Assembly (NCBI GenBank): GCA_032718475.1
Contig: JAUCBJ010005931.1
Coordinates: forward strand, 1 to 31,965
Direction: 5' to 3'
Origin: Nemertoderma westbladi
Lineage: Eukaryota; Xenacoelomorpha; Nemertodermatida; Nemertodermatidae
DNA length: 31,965 bases
The position numbers and the translations under genes are program-made. Below the pieces are notes generated by a model. That model was not told where the DNA came from, made no database searches, and saw only the letters and a program-made list of their open reading frames with translations. This document shows, in pieces, positions 1 to 9,327 of the stretch (position 1 is its first letter; each line of letters opens with the position of its first letter).

Positions 1-250
1 TATTGCCTGTATTTTACTGTATTGTATTGCAATGTATCGTATTGTAGTGTATTGCATAGTAAAGTATTGTATTATCTGGTATTGTACTGTGAAGCATTGT
101 ATTGTATTGTTACGTGTTCTATTGTAAAGTACTGTATAATATTATAGTGTTTAGTGTTGTATTGTAAAGTTTTGTACTGTATTATATTGCTTAGTATTGT
201 ATTGTAAAGTTTTGTGCTGTATTACATTGTTTAGTATCGTATTACGTACC
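1..250. repeat. Degenerate ATTGT-type satellite
   Basis: The stretch is built from variants of TATTG/ATTGT/AAAGT with frequent TGTATTGT words and no ORF. It looks like an old, diverged pentanucleotide-like array that continues off the left edge of the window. Confidence 0.75.
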
Positions 251-307
251 TTAAATTATGTATTATTAATTAAATAGTTTTTGATTGATTGTTAAAATAA
301 ATATATG

Positions 308-515
308 TCTTACGTATCCGAAGGTCTTCACCTGATTTTCTGATCCAGGATCCCAAGTAGCAGAAGTCATCCACGTGCTCAAGCATCCATCCGTAGAGCT
401 TTTGCCCTTACGATCAGACAATTCTTGAGGGCTGTTTAGGTTGACTGTCATGATTTTGGTCTTCTAGGAATTTACAAAAAGACCAACACTAGAAGTAACC
501 TGCTCCAGCTTAGTT
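308..515 (-). mobile_element. LINE fragment (reverse-transcriptase C-terminal side)
   Basis: This stretch is clearly homologous to 19978-20180 in the same orientation. Shared words include AAAAAGACCAACACTAGAAG and CAGAAGTC.TCCAC.TGCTC. On the minus strand it gives peptide pieces resembling the segment just after the FADD box of the LINE at 19280-20997, such as a SDR-K-SS-D-L-VDDF-like run. It is a short, decayed, non-coding remnant. The 61-aa open frame at 266-451 is part of it and extends into unrelated DNA. Confidence 0.75.
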
Positions 516-804
516 TACTTACTGCTGACTGACATAGTTCATTTAAAATAGTCTTGGCTAGGATTCTTCCCCCGGGCTCCTTCCAGACAGCTTGCTGGCT
601 TTCTAGTATGTATTGCATGTGGGGCGAGCGACGAAAGTAAGCGAGCTTAGCATACAGGTACCACTAACTCAATTGGTGTGTCTGTCGTTCTATTGATCTG
701 TCAATCTGTTGTTCTGTTGTGTCCAATTTTAAACGTTAATAACTTCGATAAAATATATCCAAACTTGGTACATATGTAGGCTTTTCCAAGTTGAATTTGC
801 GTGG
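516..804. other. Non-coding repeat-like DNA with a MITE-type terminus
   Basis: No gene is visible. GTGGGGCGAG at 620-629 matches the outer end of the inverted-repeat element at 26337-26966 (there as CTCGCCCCAC) and a third copy near 22393. It is followed by CTGTC/CTGTT-rich sequence of the kind often seen in MITE-like repeats. I read this as a decayed element that runs up to the hairpin pair at 805. Confidence 0.4.
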
Positions 805-851
805 GGTCTTCGTGCAGCATCTGTGTATTACACAGATGCTGCACGAAGACC
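805..851. repeat. Perfect 23-bp inverted repeat, 1-nt spacer
   Basis: Arm 805-827 (begins GGTCTTCGTGCAGC) is the exact reverse complement of 829-851, with only T828 between them. The outer sequence GTGGGGTCTTCGTGCAGCA resembles the terminal inverted repeat GTGGGGACTTCGCGCAGCA at 26341. This could therefore be a MITE reduced to its two abutting ends. Confidence 0.85.
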
Positions 852-858
852 GTGCACG

Positions 859-907
859 ATATAACTGTAAGACAGTTACACAGTGTGTAACTGTCTTACA
901 GTTATAT
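859..907. repeat. Perfect 22-bp inverted repeat, 5-nt spacer
   Basis: Arm 859-880 (ATATAACTGTAAGACAG...) is the exact reverse complement of 886-907, with spacer CAGTG at 881-885. It sits 7 bp after another perfect foldback, so a single strand would form two long hairpins back to back. Confidence 0.85.
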
Positions 908-1264
908 TAAATTAATCTACCCAAAAATTATTAGGATTGGCATCAGCTGGTTGCTAGGAGACTACAGGATTACAGTACGGTGCCGGTACTGTTAACTGTT
1001 ACAGTGGTACAGAGTTACCGGTACCGTCCAGCCGTCTTCAGGTCGTTGGTCGTTGGCAAGGCCATCTAAACAACTTCTTCATCAAACAGCTTCCGACAGT
1101 CCGATGTATCTGGACCCGAGCAGCCGAGTGGCATCAAGATGCGATTAACTGAGGAATAAATACACGGAATTGCTTGCTTGCCAGTAAGATTCTATTTACT
1201 ACACTGGGAATACGGCGGTTGGTCGGATCATAATGCGGGCCACTGAACTGCTAAGTTCCTCATG
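908..1264. other. Non-coding left flank of the BEL element
   Basis: I see no ORF or RNA gene here. There is a loose inverted repeat built on GGTGCCGGTACT / GTTACCGGTACCGT around 979-1026. The last bases before the LTR are TTCCTCATG. They have no matching duplication after the right LTR. Confidence 0.5.
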
Positions 1265-1377
1265 TGTTCGCGGTATTTCAACTTTCCATAACGCGAGTTG
1301 AATATTTTTTGTATTAATTTAAAATGATTATTCCGATATTACTACTGGGTGCGGGACCATGGGTTTTGGGCACATTC

Positions 1378-1383
1378 TATAAA
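1378..1383 (+). promoter_or_regulatory. Candidate TATA box in 5' LTR
   Basis: TATAAA lies 113 nt inside the LTR and is repeated at 14071-14076 in the 3' LTR. It is a plausible site for transcription of the element. No initiator or cap site can be proved from sequence. Confidence 0.35.
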
Positions 1384-1609
1384 CTGGGGTGATTTATGGG
1401 CGAACTTTGGGGCGACTTACAGGGTACGGGACTAATTTCATGTTTATAAGGGCCAGGGGGGGATGGAAAATTCAAGCAGTATTCAGGTTAGCCTGATTAC
1501 TATTAGGCCCTGGCCAACTTCCTGCTGCCTGTAGAGGTGGATTTGGTAACGCGCCAGGCCTAAAGGACAAGGACTGCCCTTAGCGGTCCCTGGCCAACAG
1601 CAGTTATTA

Positions 1610-1629
1610 CGAGACTGAAAAGAACTCGG
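1610..1629 (+). repeat. GNRA-hairpin motif, copy 1 (5' LTR)
   Basis: CGAGACTGAAAAGAACTCGG can fold as CGAG/CTCG plus a CT/AG cap around a GAAA tetraloop. It belongs to the nine-copy family described in the findings. Confidence 0.7.
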
Positions 1630-1827
1630 AACGCTGACTGCTTGTGTCAGGGATTTGCGACGGGAAACGACACGACAGACCCCTAGCCAAGCCGTACTGG
1701 TTCTCGATGATCGTTCCCTTCGGGGTTCGTGAGGGGTGGGACGGACACGCGAAAGGGTCTACCGACTTACAGAGGAAGGGTTTGACGAGGACTGCCCTTA
1801 GCGGTCTCTGGTCGACAGCAGTTATTA

Positions 1828-1847
1828 CGAGACTGAAAAGAACTCAG
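1828..1847 (+). repeat. GNRA-hairpin motif, copy 2 (5' LTR)
   Basis: CGAGACTGAAAAGAACTCAG has the same layout as copy 1 with one G-to-A change at the base of the motif. The 3' LTR partner at 14522 keeps the G. Confidence 0.65.
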
Positions 1848-2046
1848 AACGCTGACTGCTTGTACCGGGGATCTGCGACGGGACCGACGACAGACCCCTT
1901 AGCCAAGCCGTACTGGTTCTCGATGATCGTTCCCTTCGGGGTTCGTGAGGGGTGGGACGGACACGCGACGGGGTCGAAAGACAAAGGACTAGACTCTACT
2001 GGCCTACCGACTGTTCGGAGCAGTTTCTCGGCTGCTGAAGCGACTA

Positions 2047-2066
2047 CGAGCCTGAAAGGGACTCGG
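2047..2066 (+). repeat. GNRA-hairpin motif, copy 3 (5' LTR)
   Basis: CGAGCCTGAAAGGGACTCGG folds as CGAG-CCT-GAAA-GGG-(A)-CTCG with a single bulged A. The closing U-A pair of other copies is a U-G wobble here. Confidence 0.7.
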
Positions 2067-2759
2067 AAAGCCTAGGTGGTTGGGTTTCTGCGATGAACCG
2101 ACGGACCCCTAGCCAAGCCGTTCTGGTTCTCGATGATCGAACCCTTCGGGGTTCGTGAGGGGTGGAACGGACACGCGAACGGGTCCACCGACACGACAGA
2201 CTCCTAGCCAAGCCGTACTGGTTCTCGATGACCGATCCCTTCGGGGCTCGAGAGGGGTGGTACGGATACGCGACAGAGTCTACCGACTGGACCGACCCTT
2301 AGCCAAGCCGTGCTGGTTCTCGATGATCGTTCCCTTCGGGGTTCGTGAGGGGTGGAACGGACACGCGACAGGGTCGACCGACACCAACACTACGGCATCA
2401 AGACTAGGACCGAGGGAAAATCTGGGGAACATTAGTTAGGCTAAAATCTGAGCGAACAGTGGGTAATTAAATAATATACTGTAGGGATTTATATTGTCGT
2501 GTATAATTATTGTGAATATTTGGTGTATATTGATTTGGGGAAGCCCAAAATTATTCTCAATCAGGGTTCAATGATGTTGACAAGGTTCAACAGAGTTCAG
2601 TTACATTAAAGAGTATATCCAACTAATGCAGCTTTTTCTCAACCGCAACCCTGCATCTCAGAAATCATTCCTTCTCCACAATCAATATCCGGTGACTGGC
2701 TGGGGCTCGGTGGTCTGTAAAGTCACGTCTCCAGCATCGGCGTTTTTCCCCCCCTGGTG

Positions 2760-3011
2760 CAACAAAATTGAGAATAATTTGGTCAATTTTGACAGGGTGT
2801 CAAATTTGAGAATAAAACGCGGCCAACTTCAACTGGTGGAAGTTGAGAATCCTTCAATACTCTTCAAAACTCTCAACGTGCTTGCTAGCACCCACTACGA
2901 GGAAACTCTGGTATTTGAGTTAAGACGAAGTCGTGGTTTAATTAATCAACAAACTCGATCTAACCAACTCGTAGTCGGCAGATCACATATTTGGAGAGTT
3001 GTTAACAGGGA
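2760..3011 (+). other. Untranslated leader between 5' LTR and first ORF
   Basis: A stem-loop is visible at 2783-2809: TCAATTTTGACA - GGG - TGTCAAATTTGA, with one mismatch. TTGAGAATAA occurs twice around it. A primer-binding site should lie at the LTR edge. The best TGG-starting 18-mer spans 2755-2772, but I could not match it to a specific tRNA. An open frame from inside the LTR (2626-3042) crosses the leader and is probably chance. Confidence 0.5.
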
Positions 3012-3203
3012 ATGGAAGTATCGATCACACCCATTGATATAATCCAAGTTGAGCCAGGAATCTGGCACGTCAAAGTTGAAGTACAAGGAACGAACGTCGG
3101 ACGATTCAGGATTACCGTTCGGGTGGTCCAAGCTGAGTACAATACCTACGAGGAACTGTTTTATGACATCGCGTATCTAGCTATCGACGAGGCGCTACAA
3201 TGA
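3012..3203 (+). CDS. Possible 63-aa leader ORF overlapping the Gag start
   Basis: The frame opens with ATG at 3012 and ends in a TGA that overlaps the Gag ATG as ATGA (3200-3203), an arrangement typical of stop-start coupled translation. The predicted product is small and acidic, with alternating hydrophobic residues (for example IWHVKVEVQG, FRITVRVVQ) and then an AYLAIDEAL helix-like end. I recognise no family. It could be an accessory peptide, a regulatory upstream ORF, or the original N-terminus of Gag joined by a frame change. Support is the overlap geometry and GC-rich, non-repetitive coding-like sequence; there is no homology evidence. Confidence 0.35.
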   Translation: MEVSITPIDIIQVEPGIWHVKVEVQGTNVGRFRITVRVVQAEYNTYEELFYDIAYLAIDEALQ

Positions 3204-3940
3204 CGACAAATAACGTATCCGATACCGACGAGATGGATCACCACACAGACTCAGAAGCCGACGAGGTACCAAACGTCAAGAACATGACCCGTCGGCTTGG
3301 GGCTCTCAAAGGCGGAGTAACCCGAGCGTATCAACGGATGGAGAAACAACTCAAGGGAGTCAAAACCCCCCTCAATGAGGTACAAGCTCAGCTTCAAAGT
3401 ATCCGAAATATCCTACAGCGGTACGAAAGAATGATACAGGCGTACCAAGAGCTCGTTCCCTCCACCGATCAGGAAAACTACCCCAAGTTAGAAGAACACG
3501 TTGTACATCTAGATGGGTTCCGCAAACAACACCGGAGGACCCTCAGCCTTGTGAGAGGCTATGAAGAACAGTACTACAAGAGAGCTGAAAGAACAGACGC
3601 GGAATCAGTACAAACCTCCAGCATCAGGACAGCAGTACATCGAAAGAGAACGGGGTCCACTAGAAATCAGCACTCCAGCGCTAGGAGCGAGATATCCGGC
3701 TCAGCGCGCAGTTCTCAAGGGGGGCCGCCACTCCGAGACCAACTGCGAGAACGGAAGGAATTAGCCCTCAAAGCTCGGATGGAAGATGAGTACGTTCAAC
3801 TGCAAACCGAACAAGATATATTAGCCGCCGAAATGCAAAAATGGGAGGCCAAACAAGAGGTCGAACGGCGGGCCGAACAACATAGACAGGAGGTCGAACA
3901 ACGGGCCGAACAACATAAACAGGAAGCCGAACAACGTTGA
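3200..3940 (+). pseudogene. Gag N-terminal part, BEL/Pao (broken by frameshift)
   Basis: The 246-residue frame begins at ATG 3200. It opens with an acidic stretch, then a helical region (residues 30-135) rich in heptad-like Leu/Gln/Glu, a Ser/Arg-rich linker (140-185), and finally a Glu/Gln/Arg coiled coil made of 11-residue repeats. BEL/Pao Gag proteins often carry N-terminal coiled coils before the DUF1759 region, which here lies in the next frame. The frame stops at 3938-3940 because of an extra T relative to neighbouring repeat units (CAACGTTGAACG against CAACGTGAACG), so this is the start of the polyprotein and not a free protein. The role is capsid assembly in the cytoplasm. Confidence 0.75.
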
Positions 3941-4120
3941 ACGAGAAGCCAAACAGGAGATCGAACGACGTGAACGAGAGGCCAAACAGGAAATCGAACG
4001 ACGGGCCGAACAACATAGACAGGAAGCTGAACAACGTGAACGAGAAGCCAAACAGGAGATCGAACAACGTGAACGAGAGGCCAAACAGGAGAACGAACAA
4101 CGTAAATGGGAAGCAGAAAT
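3850..4120 (+). repeat. 33-bp coding repeats (11-residue coiled-coil units) in Gag
   Basis: About eight units of 33 nt encode variants of E-x-E-x-R-E-R-E-A-K-Q or E-x-E-x-R-A-E-Q-H-R-Q. An 11-residue spacing is a hendecad, a known coiled-coil periodicity. The Gag frameshift lies inside the array and the in-frame stop follows immediately after it, so the tract may be prone to slippage or to assembly error. Confidence 0.75.
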
Positions 4121-4175
4121 GCGTAAATAACACGCCGAGGCCCAAGCGATTCTCACTCACAAAAAGAATGCGGAT
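3939..4175 (+). pseudogene. Gag coiled-coil segment with in-frame TAA
   Basis: This reading frame (the one used by the downstream Gag-Pol frame) continues the 11-residue coiled-coil repeats to 4127, meets TAA at 4128-4130, then runs on without interruption into the ATG at 4176. The TAA sits where CAA (Gln) would fit the Gln/Glu-rich context, so a single C-to-T change is the simplest explanation. I treat 3200-9938 as one ancestral polyprotein. Confidence 0.7.
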
Positions 4176-7100
4176 ATGGCGAAACTCGAAGAATACGAAG
4201 CCGCACTTATAGAACGAGATATTCAACTATACGAGGACTGGGAAAGAGATATAGATCAGGAATATGAGCCAATCCCGGTACCGGAATTAGAGAAGTCATT
4301 TCCACCAACAGCGGCGAAACTTCCGAAACCCGAGATCCTGCCTACCATACAGTCTACGTTATCGGCACAAGCACCAGTGTTCCATCCCCCACTGATCACG
4401 CTGAAAAATGAGGAACCGTGTTTCCCATCCAACACCACGACAGCGAGTGTACCCAAGTACGAGCCTGAAAAGGACTCGGAACGGGACGCCACTCCCCGAT
4501 CCAACAACCCATTTACATCCACACCACAAACTCGTAGTCGCGTCATCATTAAAACTCCACCTATCATTGATCCATCGAGTATGGGAGTGAGTGCCAATAA
4601 CTATAACCCTCCGAGTCACTCCAGTTCAGACGACGTCAGTATCATCCGGGCGTTGGAGAACCGCCTTGCCATGCCTAAGATGGAGATCCGCACCTTTGAA
4701 GGAGATCCCGTCGATTACCTCAGATTCAAGAAACGGTTCTTTGCGCAGATTGGATCAACGGACATAGCCGACGCACAGAAATTGGTATATTTATCGCAAT
4801 ACCTGGGTTACAAACCATGCAGAATTATTGCATGTTTTGAGGGAGGTTCTCATGAGGCATACTATGACGCATGGAAAACTCTAGATAAAAGATACGGAAA
4901 TACCGGAACTATAATTAATAAAACTCTAGAGAGACTGATACAGGACGCGGGATCACTAGGGGACCCACAGAACATCCAGGAATTCTCCGACTCTATGAAG
5001 GATGCCTACTATACTCTGAAACCCTTAAATAAGGAGGACCAGGTGAACAACATTCTAAACCTCCGACAGATCGCCCGAAAGTTCCCCGGATGGCTACAAA
5101 GTAAGTGGGCTTATAAATGTGTAGATCTCCGGCGCAGACATCCAGATCGAGATCCTAGCTTCCTTGAAATGTCGGCATTCCTGGATGATATCTCCGAAGC
5201 CATGAATGACTCGATGTTTTCAAAACAGAGTCTCGCCAAGTTGGACGGAATAGAGAGCAACTCCAGGAGTAAGATAACCCCTCCGAAATCGAGATTCCGC
5301 CCCCCACCGGTGAGTACGATGGCCATCACCATGGCCGAGGATTCCGACGACGAAGACTACGAGGAACCGACATCCGCCGAGGAATGGGCATGTTATCTCG
5401 CGAGTTGGGCACCCGAAAGGGAAGGCATCACAAATTCCCTGCTCTGTCTCTTCTGTGGAGAGAAACATAAAGTGGAATTCTGCAGAAAGTTTCAATGCGC
5501 CGAACTCGTCCCACGCTTCGAGGCGATAATGAAACACCGAGGATGCTTCCGGTGTCTTGGAACAGGTCACTATGTTCGGGAGTGCGACCAAAGATCATGC
5601 TGTGCCGTCTGTAATGACCAACGCCATCACACGCTCCTCCACATCCCCGCGAACTTCGATTTTACTACCCTCCCTTTTCGGATCGAAGCCAAGCGAAGAG
5701 GAGAAACAAACCACGTTTTCAAAGGAACCCGGACAACCCAACGGAAAGAAACCAACCCGTTTAAAATCTCCACCGATACACCACAAGTAACAAATATTTC
5801 GGCCACGATTAATCTTATAAATCGCCGCTACATGGTCTTCGCAAAGGTAATCCCAGTAAGGATCCAAGGAGTTGGCAAATCCTTGACGACGCTCGCGTTC
5901 CTTGACAACGGGTCCGACGGAACCATCATCGACCGGGATTTCCTCGAGCAACTCGGCCTAGAATACGAACCTTGTAAACGGCCCATACAAACCATCACCG
6001 ATAACAGAGAGGTAGAGTCCGGGGAGGTGCAACTCCAGATGGAAGGAGTGATGAAGGGCTACGAAACGGTTAAGTTAACCATCAAGAACGCCTTGGTACA
6101 CACAGACCTCCGAGTGCGGTTCCGACAATCAGCCGAGTACGCCCCCCTCATACAATTGGACCGAGACGATGTAGATCTGAGGTGTCCGCAGTTGGATGTA
6201 AACCGCATCACCCTACTGATCGGCCTTGATACACCGGAACTACACATCCCCACCGGAGATATCACCCGATCTATAAAACAGGATGACGGATTTTATGCTG
6301 AACGAACAATAATGGGATGGACACTCTGCGGCATTAAGGAAGAAACTACTGACACCTATACCTACCTTCCCAAATGTCAGATTAAAGAGAATGCAACCTC
6401 CGTGGGTTATTGCTCAGCTACGGACCTTGACGAGGATTTGTTTCTGGAAACCGAGAAAACCCAACGAGAGATGACGAAATATTTTAATCTAGAGACCCAG
6501 GAGTTCGCTGAAAAGGACGAAAACCCATCCGAAGAGGATCAATATTGTATGGACATTCTCGACCAGGCCACGTTTAAAGACGGACACTGGTGTTCACCTA
6601 TGTTATGGAAGGACCCAAACAAACCAATGGCAAACAACGCCAGCATGGCACTTAGGCGACTTAAGGGGATTCTACACCGGCTGAATGACCAACCCGAGAT
6701 AAAGGAGAAATATAATACCGTAATCCAAGGATATCTCGACGATGGATTAGCAGAAATGGTACCACGGAATGAACTGCAAGGTGGTAAAAGAACATATTAT
6801 CTCCCAACCCACTATGTAGTAGAAGCCCGGAAAGGTGGGAAAATCCGAGTGGTAAATGATGCCGCCGCTATGTACCAGGGTGAATCCCTAAACAGTCAGT
6901 TTTACACGGGACCCAACATATATAGTACACTCATCGGCGTATTGATCAGGTTCAGAGAAAACCGGGTAGCATTCACCTGCGACATCAAGGCCATGTTTCA
7001 TCAAGTTCGTACGTTACCAAGAGACTCAGACTGTCTACGTATCCTATGGACGGATAAAACGCTAACTCAACAGGAAATTAGTCAACTTACGATAAAGGAC

Positions 7101-7841
7101 ATAGACGTAATGCGTATGGTCGTCAGGATCTCCGGCGCTAAGGACTCGCCGGTAGCTTGCAGTGACATGCTGAAAAGGATGGCAACTATGTGCGAAAACG
7201 AGTTCCCTCCAACCGTCATAGAAACCATCAGACGATGCTTTTACGTGGACGATGGATGCGCTGGCGCAGATAATGTGGACGAGGCATATCGGCCAGCAAT
7301 GGGGATGGTAGAATGTCTAAAGAAAGGAGGTTTTCCGCTCGTGAAGTTCAGATCCCACGACAAAACACTTATGGAAAAGTTTCCGGAGGACATCCGACTG
7401 GAAAATAACAAAATGTATTCGGAGGATGTGGAACACCGTGTACTCGGGATTGAATGGGACATAGAATCAGACGAATTCATTTTCAAATATAAACCTCTAC
7501 CCAAGCCTATGACAAAAAGGGGATGTTTGTCGATAAAAAGCGCCATCTTCGACCCACTAAATTTCATATCTCCAGTAACCTTGGCCGGAATGAACCTTAT
7601 TAAGGAAATGTGGATAGAAGGACTGGGATGGGACGAAGAACTCCCCCCACACCTCAGCGTTAAATGGAGAAAATGGACGGAGCAGCTCGAACACCTACAT
7701 CTTATGCGGATACCTCGACCGTTCTTCCTCGATAAACTACCCACCGATATCTTCCAGCTCCACACCTTCTCGGATGCTTCGAATACCGGAATTGGCGTAG
7801 TCACTTTCTTAAAGAAGACTCAGCAACGATGGAAACGGTGA
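4176..7841 (+). pseudogene. Gag-protease-reverse transcriptase part of BEL/Pao polyprotein
   Basis: This open frame of 1221 codons holds a DUF1759-type Gag region (about residues 165-345; key run MEIRTFEGDPVDYLRF), then zinc knuckles: CX2CX3HX4C at 424-436, CX2CX4HX4C at 457-470 and a Cys/His cluster at 475-488. A retropepsin follows with active-site D-N-G (FLDNGSDGT, 575-583), a BEL-type replacement of D-S/T-G. The RT covers about 870-1090 (RVVNDAAA, TCDIKAMFHQV, catalytic YVDD at 1023-1026), then the start of RNase H (FSDAS, 1198-1202). It reverse-transcribes the element RNA inside cytoplasmic particles. The frame is lost at 7813-7839, in the middle of RNase H. The 4176 ATG is only the first Met after the upstream stop. 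Confidence 0.9.
4460..4479 (+). repeat. GNRA-hairpin motif, copy in gag
   Basis: CGAGCCTGAAAAGGACTCGG folds as CGAG-CCT-GAAA-AGG-(bulged A)-CTCG. It is read here as E-P-E-K-D-S-E, a different codon phase from the copy in ORF2. Confidence 0.75.
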
Positions 7842-9327
7842 TACGAGCTTCTTATTTTCTAAAGCCAAGACAGTATCTGGGGAATTCGTAGCAACGATTC
7901 CAAGACTCGAGCTACAGGCTGCAGTTTGGGCAGTAAGACAGAATCGCATGGTCATGCGGAACCTACGAATCCCCATCGAGTCTCAACACTTCTGGGTCGA
8001 TTCGAGTATAGTTCTCTATTATCTCCACTCTCCATCACGGCGTCACACTACGTTTGTTGCGAACCGAGCCACAGAGATTAAACAGTGTACCGGCCGAGAA
8101 CAGTGGCACCATGTGAACGGGAAAGAAAACCCAGCGGACTTATCAAGCCGAGGCGCCACCCCAAAACAACTCGGTAAAAGTAAACTCTGGCTTACAGGCC
8201 CGGAATTCTTACAACAGCCACAATTAACATGGAGTACCCGATTCGACCCCGAACTCGATAGCGGAAAATACTCCGAGGACGATAAAGAGATCCGTAAAGT
8301 CCATCGAAGCAACGCGGTGGAAATTTATAGTTGTCTGACTGAGCCTGCAAAGGACTCGGGCAGGCACTATAACGTCGCGACGATCACTCAACTAGCGGCG
8401 TCTTTACATCGGTTGATCGAGCGAACTTCATCAATGAGACGGCTCGTCCACCACGTTATAACCCTTCGTAACTTCCTACGGTGGAAAAACAACAAACCGA
8501 TAGTTCAACGGAATATACAAGAACTCATTATCGCGGAGAAGTGTATTGTTAGATATGTCCAGAGAGAAAGTTTCCCCGATGAATGGGAACAACTTAGTGC
8601 GGGCAAAACATTGAAACCGGACAGCCCAGTCTACCAACTGAGACCAATGATGGGAGAGGACGGACTGATCCGACTGAATACCCGGATGGCAAATGCCCCG
8701 GTCGAATATGAGGTTAAATACCCGGCGCTTCTGCCCGGAACGTCGACACTAGCTAAGCTATTAATTCTACAATGTCACGAGGACAACCACCACGCAGGAC
8801 AGAATTGGATTATAGCTAATATAAGACAAAGATATTGGATCACCCACATCCAGCCACTGATCTGGAAAGTGTTGAAACGTTGCTTTACCTGCAGACGTTA
8901 CCTAGCGCCACCAATCACCCAAAAGATGGCCGACTTACCAGCCACCCGTCTACAAGCAGATTCCCCACCGTTCTACGTCACTGGAGTGGACTGTTTCGGA
9001 CCGTTTACGGTCATCGAACGACGATCCAACATCAAATGCTGCGGAGCCATCTTCACCTGCCTAAGGTCTAGGGCAATCTACCTAGATATCGTGGTAAATC
9101 TGACACAACACGCATTCATCAACGCTCTGCGTCGGTTCGTGGCGAACAACGGGACATGTCGCCACATGTATTCCGATAATGGTACAAACTTTGTGGGAGG
9201 AGAAAGAGAACTTAGAGAGGCGATTGAGGGATGGTTTACCGATAACACCGCATCCCAAGTCTGGAAGGAACACCAGATACAGTGGCACTTCCAGACCCCC
9301 ATACGAGCGGGGTATGGGAGAAACTGA
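7813..9327 (+). pseudogene. RNase H-integrase part of BEL/Pao polyprotein
   Basis: After the frame change, this frame (open from 7813, first ATG 7948) continues RNase H: FSKAKT..., PRLELQAAV, and the catalytic-type HFWVDSSIVL. The linker region contains a dispersed hairpin motif. The integrase has an H2C2 zinc domain (CHEDNHH...RCFTCRR, residues 276-316 from the 7948 ATG), then the DDE core with first Asp in TGVDCFGPF (348) and second Asp in YSDNGTNFVGG (410). The frame ends at 9327, just before the third catalytic residue. One base appears to be missing near 9285-9325. The protein would insert the cDNA into chromosomes in the nucleus. Confidence 0.88.
8341..8359 (+). repeat. GNRA-hairpin motif, copy in pol (GCAA loop)
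   Basis: GAGCCTGCAAAGGACTCGG keeps the CCT/AGG cap and the bulged A of the family but has loop GCAA instead of GAAA, which is still G-N-R-A. It lies between RNase H and integrase. Confidence 0.65.

Larger units (their letters stand above)
1570..1975 (+). repeat. Tandem duplication of about 216 bp inside the LTR
   Basis: The block beginning AAGGACTGCCCTTAGCGGTC at about 1570 is repeated from about 1786. Each copy holds one GNRA-type hairpin motif followed by one UUCG-hairpin unit. A third, more diverged copy follows at about 1986-2190. The same arrangement is present in the 3' LTR at about 14264-14669. Confidence 0.8.
1676..2385 (+). repeat. Five UUCG-hairpin units in the 5' LTR
   Basis: Five copies of a segment of about 85 bp (core CTAGCCAAGCCGTACTGG, then TTCTCGATGATCG, CCCTTCGGGG, GAGGGGTGG, ACGGACACGCGA) start near 1680, 1896, 2106, 2200 and 2295. 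The third copy forms a perfect 7-bp stem CGAACCC-TTCG-GGGTTCG. The others keep the CCC-TTCG-GGG cap with mismatches lower in the stem. The corresponding block in the 3' LTR is 14370-15079. ORFs across these units are by-products of the repeat. Confidence 0.8.
1265..2759 (+). repeat. 5' LTR of the BEL/Pao element
   Basis: Starts TGTTCGCGGTATTTC and ends ..CCCTGGTG, with 1495 bp nearly identical to 13958-15453. TATAAA at 1378-1383 is a candidate core-promoter TATA. The central 1570-2385 part is a nest of duplicated units (a roughly 216-bp tandem duplication plus five UUCG-hairpin units). If the end is taken two bases further (CA in the left copy, TA in the right), the LTR would have TG...CA ends. 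Confidence 0.93.

Noticed and set aside
1680-2385. tRNA-like genes in the LTR (GGTTCG and repeated hairpins)
   Set aside because: No cloverleaf could be built; only single stem-loops with UUCG caps.
1644-2439. Plus-strand ORFs of 143 and 94 codons in the 5' LTR, and their twins at 14338-15133
   Set aside because: They are translations of the tandem hairpin units; peptides repeat the same LAKPYWFSMIVPFG block and lie in the LTR. No protein family and no independent support.
2626-3042. 138-codon ORF from the LTR into the leader
   Set aside because: Starts inside the LTR and spans the expected primer-binding region; composition is not protein-like and the same LTR part in the right copy leads to unrelated sequence.
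3768-4226. Minus-strand ORFs with LSFTLF/ASRSRCS repeats
   Set aside because: Antisense shadows of the Gag coiled-coil repeats.
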